From Adlercreutzia sp910585575 (lineage in GTDB: Bacteria > Actinomycetota > Coriobacteriia > Coriobacteriales > Eggerthellaceae): a stretch of DNA of 64,000 nt. Below are positions 38,874-47,204 of the stretch, piece after piece; the stretch's first letter is position 1, and each line of letters begins with the position of its first letter. A program made the translations under genes and the position numbers. Where the stretch lies: assembly GCF_951801035.1 (NCBI RefSeq), contig NZ_CATOKT010000003.1, one strand, 5' to 3'. Below the pieces are notes generated by a model. That model saw only the letters and a list, made by a program, of their open reading frames with translations, ran no database searches and was not told the origin of the DNA.

Positions 38874-39535
38874 GACAGAAGGTACCCCTCTCCGATTTTC
38901 GTGCGAATGGGGTCGGCGCCGAGCGCTGCCTTGAGCTTCTTGCGCAACGCCGACAGGTGCACGCGCACCGAGTTGCTGAACGGATTCGCGTCCCCGTCCC
39001 ACACATGATCGACGATGTCCTGCTGGGTGACGAGGCGCCCTTGGTTGAGCAGGAAGTACTCGAGGATGCCCATCTCCTTCGCGGTAAGGGGCAAAGGCTC
39101 GCCGCAGACGTTGGCCTGGCGTTTCAAAGTGTCCAGCGAGAGATCACGGTAGGTCAGGGTGGTCGTTTGCTGCACGAACTGCCGGTTGATGAGCACGCGG
39201 ATGCGTGCCTCGAGTTCCTCGAAGTGGAAGGGCTTGGTCAGGTAGTCGCTCGCGCCGAGCGCGAAGCCCGAGAGCTTGGTCTCGAGGTGGTGGTTCGCCG
39301 ACAGGATGAGGGCCTTTGCCTGCGGTTTGACGGCTCTGAGCTCGGATAGGACGCGCAGTCCGTCCATGCCGGGCAGGTTGAGGTCGAGCACGACGAGATC
39401 GTAGTCCTCGTCGAGGGCCCGCTGGAGCCCCTCGGCGCCGTCGGCGGCCTCGTCCACAGCGTAGCCTTTCAAGGCCAGCCCTCGGGCGAGATCGTGCAGA
39501 AGCTCGGGTTCGTCTTCGATCAGGAGAATGCGCAT
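38870..39535 (-). CDS. OmpR-family response regulator of the redox operon
   Basis: A 221-residue receiver/winged-helix regulator. The acidic pocket is ILLIEDEPEL, the phosphoacceptor Asp is in LVVLDLNLPGMDG and the Lys is in LTKPFHFEELEARI; the DNA-binding half has LTAKEMGILEYFLLNQGRLV and ends TKIGEGYLLS. It is the first gene of the minus-strand operon and overlaps its kinase. Upstream lies DUF5685, also on the minus strand, with 108 bp between in which no clear terminator was found, so read-through from ubiE is possible. Confidence 0.93.
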   Translation of the reverse strand: MRILLIEDEPELLHDLARGLALKGYAVDEAADGAEGLQRALDEDYDLVVLDLNLPGMDGLRVLSELRAVKPQAKALILSANHHLETKLSGFALGASDYLTKPFHFEELEARIRVLINRQFVQQTTTLTYRDLSLDTLKRQANVCGEPLPLTAKEMGILEYFLLNQGRLVTQQDIVDHVWDGDANPFSNSVRVHLSALRKKLKAALGADPIRTKIGEGYLLS

Positions 39536-39643
39536 GGGTTGCCTTCGAAACGATCGGTGTGGGCGGAATGCAGCGCTTCCTCAGTCGCGCCGTGCCCATT
39601 GTGACAGATGAGGAAGGGGTTTGGAAGCGCCAGCCGGGCGGCT

Positions 39644-40459
39644 TTAGGGCGTGTACGTCCGATTGAACTGCGCCCACACGCCCGAGTACAAGATAGCGTC
39701 CATGAGATGGGCGTCCTGCACGAGGGGCAGGCGCTCGTAGGCCTCGGCGGTATCGGCGGCGGCCAGGGCCAGTGTGGTGCGCATGGTCTCGGGCGTGGCG
39801 CCGAGTATCACGAAGGGGTTGTAGCTGCCCGAGGCCGCGTCGTCGGCGAAGTCCACGGCGGCGTCCATCAGGTAGACGAAGCGACCGAGGGCGCGCCCGA
39901 AAGCTTCCATGGCGCCGGCCCAGTAGCCCTGGCCGTGGGCGAACAGCGCGCCCAGGAGCACGCCGAACTCGTTGGCGGCCGCGTCCGGTGAGACAGTTTC
40001 CGAGGCTGTCTCACCTTCGATCGCGCGAATCTTTCCCATGCCTTTCTCGATGGCGGTGCACTCCTCGGGGATGCGCTCCTGGGCCTTGCGGTAGGCGCTT
40101 TGCAGGGCGGCGCGGCCAGCGCGGGCCGTGAGGGAGTTGTCGTCGGTGATGTCGTCGAGGCACTTGTGGTAGGCCAGGGCCACGGACAGGTCGGCAGCGT
40201 AGTCGGTCCATGGCGATTGCGCGTAGGGCATCAGCTTCACGGGGTGGGTGACGCAGTGCGCCTCGCCCGTGCGCTCAGGCGGCTCGGCCATGGCGTTGGC
40301 CAGCAGCACATAGAAGGTGAGGTCGTAGGTGAGTGCCGCGCGGCTCACCTGGCCGTAGCGCTCGGCCAGGGTGCGACACAGGCCGCAGTAGACCGCCTGG
40401 TAGCGGGCCTTTTCGTCTTCGGAAAGCGAGGTGGCGCTGGCGACGACGAAACCGAACAC
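39644..40459 (-). CDS. DUF5685-family protein
   Basis: A mostly helical protein of 271 residues, starting MFGFVVASATSLSEDEKARY with YCGLC nearby. It matches DUF5685, whose function is unknown. Further features are the acidic YHKCLDDITDDNSLTARAGR and YLMDAAVDFADD segments, which resemble the Asp-rich helices of all-alpha prenyl-synthase-like folds; that likeness is only suggestive. The GTG start lies 2 bp after the ubiE stop, so the two are transcriptionally and probably translationally coupled. The longer frame running into ubiE is a shadow. Confidence 0.75.
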   Translation of the reverse strand: MFGFVVASATSLSEDEKARYQAVYCGLCRTLAERYGQVSRAALTYDLTFYVLLANAMAEPPERTGEAHCVTHPVKLMPYAQSPWTDYAADLSVALAYHKCLDDITDDNSLTARAGRAALQSAYRKAQERIPEECTAIEKGMGKIRAIEGETASETVSPDAAANEFGVLLGALFAHGQGYWAGAMEAFGRALGRFVYLMDAAVDFADDAASGSYNPFVILGATPETMRTTLALAAADTAEAYERLPLVQDAHLMDAILYSGVWAQFNRTYTP

Positions 40460-40461
40460 GG

Positions 40462-41205
40462 CTACTCTGGTTTCTTTGCCACGTGGACGGCCGCTATGCC
40501 GCCAGTGTAGTTCTTCCAAGTTACGTCGGTGAAGCCGGCCTCGCGCATGAGGGCTGCCAGGCCCTCCTGGTCAGGGAAGGCCTCGATGGACTTCGTCAGG
40601 TACACGAAGCCCTCTTTGTCGCCGGTGACCAGCCCGCCCCAAAACGGGATGAGGTGACGCAGATAGAAGTGGTACAGCGCCCGCCACGCGCCGTTGGGCG
40701 GCGTGGAGAACTCCAGGCACACGAGCGAGCCGCCCGGCTTCAACACGCGGAACATCTCGGAAAGCGCCCGGGGCCGGTCGGGCATGTTGCGGATGCCGTA
40801 GGCCATGGTAATGGCGTCGTAGGAAGCGTCGGGGTAGGGGATGTTCTGGGCATCCACCACCTCGAAATCGATGGGCACGCCGGCCCCGTCGCCCTCGTCG
40901 ACGTGCATACGGGCCACGTCGAGCATCTCGGGCACCAAATCGGTGCACTGGATGTGGGCCGGGTGCTTGGTGCGGGCCACGGTGAAGGTGACGTCGCCAG
41001 TGCCCCCGGCAATGTCGAGGACGTCGTGGTGCTCCTCGATGGGAGCCTGGCGCATCATGCCGGCCAGCCACAGCTTGTAGGCGCCGAAGCTGGATACGGC
41101 GTTGAAGCGCTCGTACTTCTTGGCGATGTGGGAGAAGATGTCCTTCACGCGCTCGCTGGACAGCTCGGCCGGTGCCTCAAGGCCGGTGGCAGTGTCGATG
41201 CTCAT
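40462..41205 (-). CDS. ubiE: Demethylmenaquinone methyltransferase (UbiE/MenG)
   Basis: A class I SAM methyltransferase of 247 residues. The family stretches YERFNAVSSFGAYKLW, the SAM site VLDIAGGTGDVTFTVA, MAYGIRNMPDRPRAL and VLKPGGSLVCLEFSTP are clear. UbiE/MenG adds the C-2 methyl in menaquinone synthesis, the likely respiratory quinone here. ATG 41205 was preferred over a longer frame that would start in the divergent promoter region. The downstream partner is DUF5685, and an amidohydrolase homologue is divergent. Methyltransferases of this type can also make 7/8-methylmenaquinone, so the precise product is not certain. Confidence 0.88.
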   Translation of the reverse strand: MSIDTATGLEAPAELSSERVKDIFSHIAKKYERFNAVSSFGAYKLWLAGMMRQAPIEEHHDVLDIAGGTGDVTFTVARTKHPAHIQCTDLVPEMLDVARMHVDEGDGAGVPIDFEVVDAQNIPYPDASYDAITMAYGIRNMPDRPRALSEMFRVLKPGGSLVCLEFSTPPNGAWRALYHFYLRHLIPFWGGLVTGDKEGFVYLTKSIEAFPDQEGLAALMREAGFTDVTWKNYTGGIAAVHVAKKPE

Positions 41206-41361
41206 GGATGGGCGATCCCTTCGCTTCCGTTCAAATGTTCGTCGTTGATCCGCAGTATAAGGCACTCGACCGCAAATCCGCGGGGCTTATCCGTGCGCGG
41301 CCGAGGGTCGTGCTATTATGAGCAGCTGATCATTCATCCCCCCGACTGGTTGGGAGGCCCC

Positions 41362-42723
41362 ATGCTTCTATGCGCTCAGTACATTCTGCCCGTAACGTCC
41401 GAGCCCATTGTCGACGGTGCGGTGCTCGTGCGCGACGGCGTCATCCGCGACATCGGCAAGGTCGACATGCTGCGTCTGCGCTACCCCGACGAGGAAGTCA
41501 TCGACCAGGGCCTGGCCGCCATCATGCCGGGTCTGGTGGATTTGCACACCCGCCTCGAGCAGTCGGTCATGCGTGGCGTGGTGAACGATGCCCCCTATGT
41601 GGAATGGCTGACGGAAGTGGCCCGCAAGGCCACGCGCATTGAGGCGGCCGATTGGTTCGACTCCGCTATTCTGGGCGGTCTGGACGCGCTGTCCAGCGGC
41701 ATCACCACCGTGGCCGATATCACCACCACGGGGGCTTCCTGCACCGCCGTCAACAAGTTGGGCCTGCGCTCGGTCATCTACCGCCAGGTGGGCGCCATGG
41801 ACAAGGCGCGCATCGACGCGGCCATGCAGGCGGCCCAGAAGGATATCCTCCACTGGCGCGAAGAGGTCGATTCCGACCGGGTCACCATCGGCATTGCCGC
41901 CTCTCCGCTGTTCAACAACCATCCGGCTACCCTGCGTGCCATCTCCGAGTTCGCCACGAAGGAGGAGCTGCCCGTGGCGCTGTGGCTGGCCGGCAGCCGC
42001 GAGGAGTGCGATTTCGTGCGCTACGGCTCGTCCCCCTTCCAGGTGCACGGCGGCGATGTGAAGCGCGGCTACGTGGAAATTCCGCCCTGGCTGCCCACGG
42101 GCGTGAGCCCGGTACGCTACGCGCTCAACTGGAACGCCTTCGACGCCCCCAACGTCATGATCGTCGGCGCTGTCTGCGTGGACGACGAGGACGTGAAGAA
42201 GCTGCGCGAGTACGACGTGGCCGTGTGCTGCTGCCCGCGTGCCGCCGCCCAGCTGGGCAAGGGCGTGGCGCCTCTCGACGAGTTCCTCCGCGCCGATCTG
42301 CGCGTGGGCCTTGGCACCGACTCGCCCGCGGCCACCGAGTCCACCGATATGCTCTCGGAAATGCGCCTGGGCATGCTGCTCCAGCGCGCAGTGAATCCAG
42401 GTCGCTTTCTGGATGCCGATACCATGTTGGAAGTGGCCACCATTGGCGGCGCCCGCGCCCTGGGTATCGACGACAAGGTGGGCTCCCTGGAGCTGGGCAA
42501 GCGCGCCGACATGATCGCTGTGGACCTTTCCAGCTCGCACCAGTCCTTCACCACCGATCCCGTGGCCGCGGTGGTCAACACCTGCACGGCGGCCGATGTG
42601 CTCATGACCATGGTGGACGGCAACGTGCTCTACGAGAAGAACCGCTGGCACGTGAAGGTCGAGGTGGCGAAGAACATCGCCCGCGTCATCGAGATTCGCA
42701 GCAAACTGCGCCCCGACGCCTAG
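41362..42723 (+). CDS. Amidohydrolase-family homologue lacking most metal ligands
   Basis: A 453-residue protein with the overall pattern of the SAH/MTA/aminofutalosine deaminase branch of amidohydrolases: IMPGLVDLHTRLEQSVMRG near the start, ITTVADITTTGAS, and GLGTDSPAATES with the conserved Asp (D320). However, the first motif has H62-T-R64 instead of HxH, the middle region reads VALWLAGSREE without the usual His, the next reads IVGAVCVDDEDV where AHC is usual, and CCCP replaces HNP. So three or more metal or active-site residues are lost and the protein may be a non-hydrolytic relative. GGGAGGCCCC precedes the ATG. It is divergent from ubiE; a link to menaquinone synthesis is possible. Confidence 0.8.
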   Translation: MLLCAQYILPVTSEPIVDGAVLVRDGVIRDIGKVDMLRLRYPDEEVIDQGLAAIMPGLVDLHTRLEQSVMRGVVNDAPYVEWLTEVARKATRIEAADWFDSAILGGLDALSSGITTVADITTTGASCTAVNKLGLRSVIYRQVGAMDKARIDAAMQAAQKDILHWREEVDSDRVTIGIAASPLFNNHPATLRAISEFATKEELPVALWLAGSREECDFVRYGSSPFQVHGGDVKRGYVEIPPWLPTGVSPVRYALNWNAFDAPNVMIVGAVCVDDEDVKKLREYDVAVCCCPRAAAQLGKGVAPLDEFLRADLRVGLGTDSPAATESTDMLSEMRLGMLLQRAVNPGRFLDADTMLEVATIGGARALGIDDKVGSLELGKRADMIAVDLSSSHQSFTTDPVAAVVNTCTAADVLMTMVDGNVLYEKNRWHVKVEVAKNIARVIEIRSKLRPDA

Positions 42724-42734
42724 CGGCCGGCCCG

Positions 42735-42777
42735 CGCTTTCCCGGGGCTGCGCCGGTTCGGCGGAGCCGGGGAAGCG
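42735..42777 (+). terminator. Long GC-rich stem-loop after the amidohydrolase gene
   Basis: An imperfect stem joins CGCTTTCCCGGGGCT and AGCCGGGGAAGCG around an inner CGCCG hairpin. There is no strong T-run. Confidence 0.5.
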
Positions 42778-42914
42778 GTTCGAGGGCGGTGTCTTGACGG
42801 CAGGGCTGCCCGTGGAGGTTTGAGGTACCTCCTTGATGCGACTAGCGCAAACGCCGACAATTTGCGACAATGCCGAATTTGGCTTCGGCTATAAGGAAAA
42901 CCAAGGAGCAGACG

Positions 42915-43124
42915 ATGGCTCAGAAGAAGAACGCAGGGTCCCGCAAGCTGACGCGCCAGCAGCAGGCTGAGCGCGTGCGCGCCGCTCAGGAGCGCGAGAA
43001 GCGTGCCAAAGAAGCGGCCGAGGCGAAGGCGCGCACCAGGAAAATTTTCACGATTGTTGTGTGCGTAATCCTTGTGCTGGCGCTCTGCATTCCTACAATG
43101 GCATTGTCAGTGCTCTCTTTGTAG
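42915..43124 (+). CDS. Small charged-helix protein with C-terminal membrane anchor
   Basis: A 69-residue protein. The first 43 residues are strongly basic and helical, with repeated Gln/Arg/Glu/Ala (RQQQAERVRAAQEREKRAKE); the last 25 are a single hydrophobic helix (IFTIVVCVILVLALCIPTMA), giving a tail-anchored layout. No family was recognised. AAGGAGCAGACG precedes the ATG at 42915. It lies 20 bp before tatA and is probably in the tat operon, so a role in the Tat complex or membrane organisation is possible but unproven. Confidence 0.75.
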   Translation: MAQKKNAGSRKLTRQQQAERVRAAQEREKRAKEAAEAKARTRKIFTIVVCVILVLALCIPTMALSVLSL

Positions 43125-43144
43125 CATGGTAGAAAGGAACCACC

Positions 43145-43861
43145 GTGTTTGGAATCGGCGGATTTGAGCTTTTCCTCATTCTGCTGTTCGGGTTTCTCAT
43201 TTTCGGACCCGACAAGCTGCCTGCCATCGCGAAGACCCTTGGAAAGGCCATCGCGAAGTTCAGGAACGCCCAGGAGGAGATGAGTGGCGTCTTGAAGGGC
43301 GAGATGGTGTTCGACAAGGACTCGGACGAGCCCTTTAAGAACCCGCTCGATGTTTTGGACGACGCCGCGGCGAAGGCGAAGAAGGGCGCTGACGCAGCCA
43401 AGAAGACGGCTTCGACGGTGTCGAAGAAGGTCAGCGACGCCTCGAAGAGCGCTTCGGGCGCCCCGGCTGCCGGGGTGGCCGGCGCCACGGCCGCTGCGGC
43501 CAAGAAGGCGGCGGCTGGCAACGCCGACGCCTCGGCCAAGGGCGAAGGCGACGCGGCAGAGGCCGAGGCTCCTGCCAAGCAGGAGAGCTTCGCCGAGCGC
43601 AAGGCCCGTTACGATCGCGAGCGTGCGGCCAAGAAGGAGGCCGAGGCCGAAGAGGCCAAGAAGGCCGAGGCTGAGAAGCGCGCCCAGGAGGCGGCCGAGC
43701 GCAAGGCGGCCGCCGAGAAGAAGCGCGCCGAGGAGAAGGCCAAGCGCGAGGCCGAGAAAAAGGCCAAAGAGGAAGCTGCCGCGAAGGCTGCGGCGGCCGA
43801 TGCCCCCAAGACCATTTCCGAGGCGGCCGACGCCTCGTCTGACACGAAGAAGGAGGCGTAA
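43145..43861 (+). CDS. tatA: Twin-arginine translocase subunit TatA/TatB
   Basis: The first 55 residues are the Tat signature: a short N-terminal helix with ELFLILLFGFLIFGPDKLP (Glu in the membrane part and the FGP hinge) and the amphipathic helix AIAKTLGKAIAKFRNAQEEM. After that comes a very long C-terminal region (to 238 residues) of Ala/Lys/Glu repeats such as ERKAAAEKKRAEEKAKREAE, likely a single charged alpha-helix. Usual TatA is 60-90 and TatB about 170 residues; the MFGIGGFE start is TatB-like. A GTG start follows GAAAGGAACCACC. tatC follows by 3 bp. Tat exports the flavoprotein reductases found at both ends of the window. Confidence 0.9.
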   Translation: MFGIGGFELFLILLFGFLIFGPDKLPAIAKTLGKAIAKFRNAQEEMSGVLKGEMVFDKDSDEPFKNPLDVLDDAAAKAKKGADAAKKTASTVSKKVSDASKSASGAPAAGVAGATAAAAKKAAAGNADASAKGEGDAAEAEAPAKQESFAERKARYDRERAAKKEAEAEEAKKAEAEKRAQEAAERKAAAEKKRAEEKAKREAEKKAKEEAAAKAAAADAPKTISEAADASSDTKKEA

Positions 43862-43864
43862 GTC

Positions 43865-44647
43865 ATGCCTATCGGACCGGCACGTATGCCCCTCTTCGAC
43901 CATCTGGGCGAGCTGCGCATGCGCTTGGTGCGCATCGTGGCCTGCCTAGCTGTTGCCGTGGTCGTGTTCTACATGGCCACCCCCACCATGGGCCAGTTCT
44001 TGCTCATGCCCATCGCCAGCTTCCTGCCCGACTCGGGCGCCGGCGATGCGTGGCTCTATGCCCTCGACCCCTTCGAGGCCTTCTCGGTGCGCTTCGAAAT
44101 TTCGCTGTGGGCCGGTGTGGTGGCCACGTCTCCTGTCATCCTGTGGCAGCTGCTGGCGTTCTTCCTGCCGGCGTTGAAGCCGAAGGAGCGCAAGTGGTTC
44201 ATTCCCACCTTCAGCGCGGCCGTGGCCCTGTTCATCATCGGCACGGTCTTCTGCTACCTGGTCATTCTGACGCCCGCGTTCCAGTGGCTCACCGATCAGG
44301 CCATGGGCTTGGGCAGCGTGCTTCCGCGCATGTCGTCCTATATCGACATGATCATCAAGTTCGAGATTGCCTTCGGTTTCGCCTTCGAGCTGCCCTTGGT
44401 TATCTTCTACTTGGTTATCTTCGACGTCATTCCCTATAAGAAGTTGCGTGGCAGTTGGCGTACGGTGTACGTGGTGCTCATGGTGCTCTGCGCCGTGGTC
44501 ACGCCCGATGCGTCGCCCGTTACCATGCTGCTCATGTTTGCGGCCATGATCGTGCTCTATGAGGGCTCGCTGTTCCTGGCTCGCATTGTGCTGGCGCGCC
44601 GCATCAAGCGCCAGAACGCCGAGCTGGCCGCCGAAGAGGACGAGTAG
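43865..44647 (+). CDS. tatC: Twin-arginine translocase subunit TatC
   Basis: The signal-recognition core of the Tat system, with six helices in 260 residues. The N-terminal PLFDHLGELRMRLVRIV segment is the highly conserved TatC start, and DPFEAFSVRFEISLWAG, YSFVLT-like FCYLVILTPAFQWLT and FGFAFELPLVIFYLV fit the family. The ATG overlaps nothing and sits 3 bp after tatA. TatC binds twin-arginine signals such as the SRRSFLTG and TRRNFLAG motifs in the two intact flavoproteins here. Confidence 0.96.
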   Translation: MPIGPARMPLFDHLGELRMRLVRIVACLAVAVVVFYMATPTMGQFLLMPIASFLPDSGAGDAWLYALDPFEAFSVRFEISLWAGVVATSPVILWQLLAFFLPALKPKERKWFIPTFSAAVALFIIGTVFCYLVILTPAFQWLTDQAMGLGSVLPRMSSYIDMIIKFEIAFGFAFELPLVIFYLVIFDVIPYKKLRGSWRTVYVVLMVLCAVVTPDASPVTMLLMFAAMIVLYEGSLFLARIVLARRIKRQNAELAAEEDE

Positions 44648-44652
44648 CGCCC

Positions 44653-45018
44653 ATGCACGAGCTGGGCATCATGACTGGCGTCGTGGACGCGGCCACCAAA
44701 GCTGCCCACGAGGCCGGGGCCACGCGGCTTGTTGGCGTGACGCTGCGCATCGGAGAGATGACCGAAGCGGTGGAGGACGCCCTGAACTTCGCCTTCGAGG
44801 CCCTTACCGAGGCGGATGAGTTCACCAAGGGCGCCGCGCTCGATATCGTCATGGTGCGGCCCAAGAGCATCTGCTTGGAATGCGGTACCGAATTCGAGCA
44901 CGATCGCTTCCAAATCTTCTGTCCCGCCTGCGATAGCTTCGCCACCGAGCTTGTGGCTGGACGGGAGCTGCAAATCGACTCTATCGAGGTGGACCTGCCC
45001 GATTCGAACGGGGAATAG
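44653..45018 (+). CDS. hypA: Hydrogenase nickel incorporation protein HypA
   Basis: HypA delivers nickel to [NiFe]-hydrogenase with HypB. The N-terminal MHELGI gives the Ni-binding Met-His-Glu, and the zinc site is the pair ICLECGTEF and CPACDS. It is 121 residues, normal size. It follows tatC by 5 bp, and [NiFe]-hydrogenases are Tat substrates, so the linkage makes sense. No hypB or hydrogenase structural genes are in the window, so they must be elsewhere or HypA serves another nickel enzyme. A terminator follows. Confidence 0.93.
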   Translation: MHELGIMTGVVDAATKAAHEAGATRLVGVTLRIGEMTEAVEDALNFAFEALTEADEFTKGAALDIVMVRPKSICLECGTEFEHDRFQIFCPACDSFATELVAGRELQIDSIEVDLPDSNGE

Positions 45019-45030
45019 CACCTGGGAAAC

Positions 45031-45063
45031 AAAGCGCTGCCATGTCCGTGGCAGCGCTTTTTC
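45031..45063 (+). terminator. Rho-independent terminator after hypA
   Basis: A 12-bp perfect stem AAAGCGCTGCCA/TGGCAGCGCTTT with a 6-nt loop ends in TTTTT. It closes the tat-hypA transcript. Confidence 0.88.
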
Positions 45064-45081
45064 GTTGAAAGGAACCGGTTC

Positions 45082-45900
45082 ATGGAACCTATGGTCATGT
45101 ACAATGCTTGTGTCGAGGCTTTGGAAACCTATGTCCGCAGGGCGGGCTTTACCGACGTGGTCATTGGGCTGTCCGGCGGTATGGACTCGTCGCTGGTGGC
45201 GGTTATGGCGGTCGACGCCTTCGGTGCCGCCTCCGTGCACGGGGTTATGCTGCCCGGGCCCTATTCCAGCGAATCGTCTCTGACCGACGCCGAAGAACTT
45301 GCAGCCAATCTGGGCATCGAGGTGTCCACGGTGTCTATCTGCAAGCCCTTTGAGGCGTTTGCCGAAGTGCTGGCGCAGCCGTGCGGCGGGGTCCTGGAGG
45401 GGCTGGCCGCCGAGAACACCCAGGCCCGCTGCCGCATGGTGTGTCTCATGGCCCTGTCCAACGCCCACGGCTGGCTCATGCTGAACACGGGCAACAAGTC
45501 CGAGGCGTGCATGGGCTACTCCACGCTCTATGGCGACACGGCGGGCGCCTTCGCCCCGCTGGGCGGCCTGTACAAGACCGATGTGTTCGCCGTGGCGCGA
45601 TGGCGCAATCGGCGCGCTCAGGAGCATGGCGACGTGCCGCCCATTCCCGCCAACGTGTTCGTGAAGCCGCCCTCGGCCGAGCTGGCGCCTGGCCAAGAGG
45701 ACGAGAAGTCCCTGGGCATCGACTACGACACGCTGGATCGCATCCTCAAGGCCTCGGTGGAGCAGGGCCTGTCAGCAGACGCCATTGCCGCAGAGGGCAT
45801 CGATCGCTCCCTGGTGGAATCGGTGGTGGCCCGTACGGCGGCCAACGCCTTCAAGCGCGCCCTCGAGCCGCCCTATCCCGGCACCTTGTTCTACCAGTAA
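45082..45900 (+). CDS. nadE: NAD(+) synthase
   Basis: NadE makes NAD from deamido-NAD with ATP and ammonia. The PP-loop IGLSGGMDSSLVAVMAVD and the later NTGNKSEACMGYSTLYGDT and GGLYKTDVFAVARW (substrate loop) are diagnostic. The length of 272 residues has no room for a glutaminase domain, so it is the ammonia-dependent form. GAAAGGAACCGGTTC precedes the ATG, just after the hypA terminator. It is followed by a two-component system with a 56-bp gap. Confidence 0.94.
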   Translation: MEPMVMYNACVEALETYVRRAGFTDVVIGLSGGMDSSLVAVMAVDAFGAASVHGVMLPGPYSSESSLTDAEELAANLGIEVSTVSICKPFEAFAEVLAQPCGGVLEGLAAENTQARCRMVCLMALSNAHGWLMLNTGNKSEACMGYSTLYGDTAGAFAPLGGLYKTDVFAVARWRNRRAQEHGDVPPIPANVFVKPPSAELAPGQEDEKSLGIDYDTLDRILKASVEQGLSADAIAAEGIDRSLVESVVARTAANAFKRALEPPYPGTLFYQ

Positions 45901-45956
45901 ACAGCCGCGCAACTACACCGTCTGTGGTATGGCGGAGGTGCGGTCGGTGGGGTACC

Positions 45957-47204
45957 ATGACCTTCATGGATACCATTTTCGTGCAACATAAGAAGCTTTC
46001 CGCCATGGACTGGCTCATCGACGCGGTTATCGCGGCCGGCGCTTTCGGCTTCGCCTGCCTGCAGCTGACGCTCTCGGCCAACCTCATGTTTCCCGACGAG
46101 GCCCTGCGCCGTTTTATGGGCATCGAGGCCGTGGTGCCCACGGGCTGGACCATCTTCGCCATTGCCCTGACTACGCTGCCCCTGGTGGCGCGGCGCAAAG
46201 TACCCTGGATTATCTTTGGCTGGTGCCTGATTTCCTGGGTATGGCTGCAAGGCGAGATGGCGGGGCTCTCCCTGTCGGTGGCAGGGCCCATCATCGCGCT
46301 GTTCACCGTGGCGTCGCTGCGGGGCCGCACTGAGGCGGCCATCGCCGGAGGTGCTGCGTGTCTGGTGCTCTTGCTTGCCCCTTCGGCCAACCCCGAGTCG
46401 CCGATGCTCACGCAGCTTACGGTCTTCCAGAATTTGGCTCTGGCGCTCGCAGCGGTCTTCGCCGGCTACGGTCTCCATGAACACCAGGACCGCGTGCGGG
46501 TTATGGAAGAGCGCGCCGCTGAGGCCGAGCGCACGCGCGAGACCGAGGCCGCCCGTCGCGTGGAAGAGGAGCGCGTCTCCATTGCCCGCGAGGTGCACGA
46601 CATTACGGCGCACTCGCTTTCGGCGGTCAGCATCCAGGCGGCGGCGGCAGAGCGCCTGATCGATCGCGACCCTGCGGCAGCCAAGGAGGCCATCGCCGAG
46701 GTGCGCCGCACCTCGAAATCGGCTCTCGAGGAAATTCGCGCCATGATCGGCGTGCTGCGCTCGGGGCCGCAACAGGCCGAGACCGCCCCGACCCAGGGCA
46801 CCGATCGCATGGCCGATCTGGTGGCCTACTTGGAGGGCGCGGGGCTGGGGGTGTCGCTGGACATGGAAGGGTACCGCCGGGCGGAGGTGCCGGCCTTCAT
46901 CGACGTGGCTCTCTACGGCATCGCTCGCGAGGCGGCTACCAACATTGTGCGCCATGCCGGTGCGACGCAGGCGGTTATCGCCTTGGCTACCGACGAGGAC
47001 GATGGCTCCGTGAGGCTGGTGGTCGACGACAACGGCCACGGCCTTGCCATCGACCAGCTGGCCCCCAACCACCACGGCTTGCGCGGTATGCGCGAGCGCG
47101 CCCGTCTGCTGGGCGGCACCTTCGCCGCTTCGCCGAGTTCTTTGGGCGGCGTGCGCATTGCCGTGACCATTCCGCTTGCCCAGAAGGAGGAACCCCGTGA
47201 GTAG
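45957..47204 (+). CDS. Sensor histidine kinase, NarL/DesK type
   Basis: A 415-residue kinase. Five or so N-terminal helices within residues 15-165, then a coiled-coil Glu/Arg-rich segment (RVRVMEERAAEAERTRETEA), then HisKA_3 with the phospho-His in VSIAREVHDITAHSLSAVSI and the dimerisation helices, and an ATPase domain with EAATNIVRHAGATQAV and NHHGLRGMRERARLLGG. There is no large sensor domain, so sensing is probably within the membrane. ATG 45957 and ATG 45966 are both possible. The response regulator overlaps its end by 8 bp. The stimulus is unknown. Confidence 0.92.
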   Translation: MTFMDTIFVQHKKLSAMDWLIDAVIAAGAFGFACLQLTLSANLMFPDEALRRFMGIEAVVPTGWTIFAIALTTLPLVARRKVPWIIFGWCLISWVWLQGEMAGLSLSVAGPIIALFTVASLRGRTEAAIAGGAACLVLLLAPSANPESPMLTQLTVFQNLALALAAVFAGYGLHEHQDRVRVMEERAAEAERTRETEAARRVEEERVSIAREVHDITAHSLSAVSIQAAAAERLIDRDPAAAKEAIAEVRRTSKSALEEIRAMIGVLRSGPQQAETAPTQGTDRMADLVAYLEGAGLGVSLDMEGYRRAEVPAFIDVALYGIAREAATNIVRHAGATQAVIALATDEDDGSVRLVVDDNGHGLAIDQLAPNHHGLRGMRERARLLGGTFAASPSSLGGVRIAVTIPLAQKEEPRE

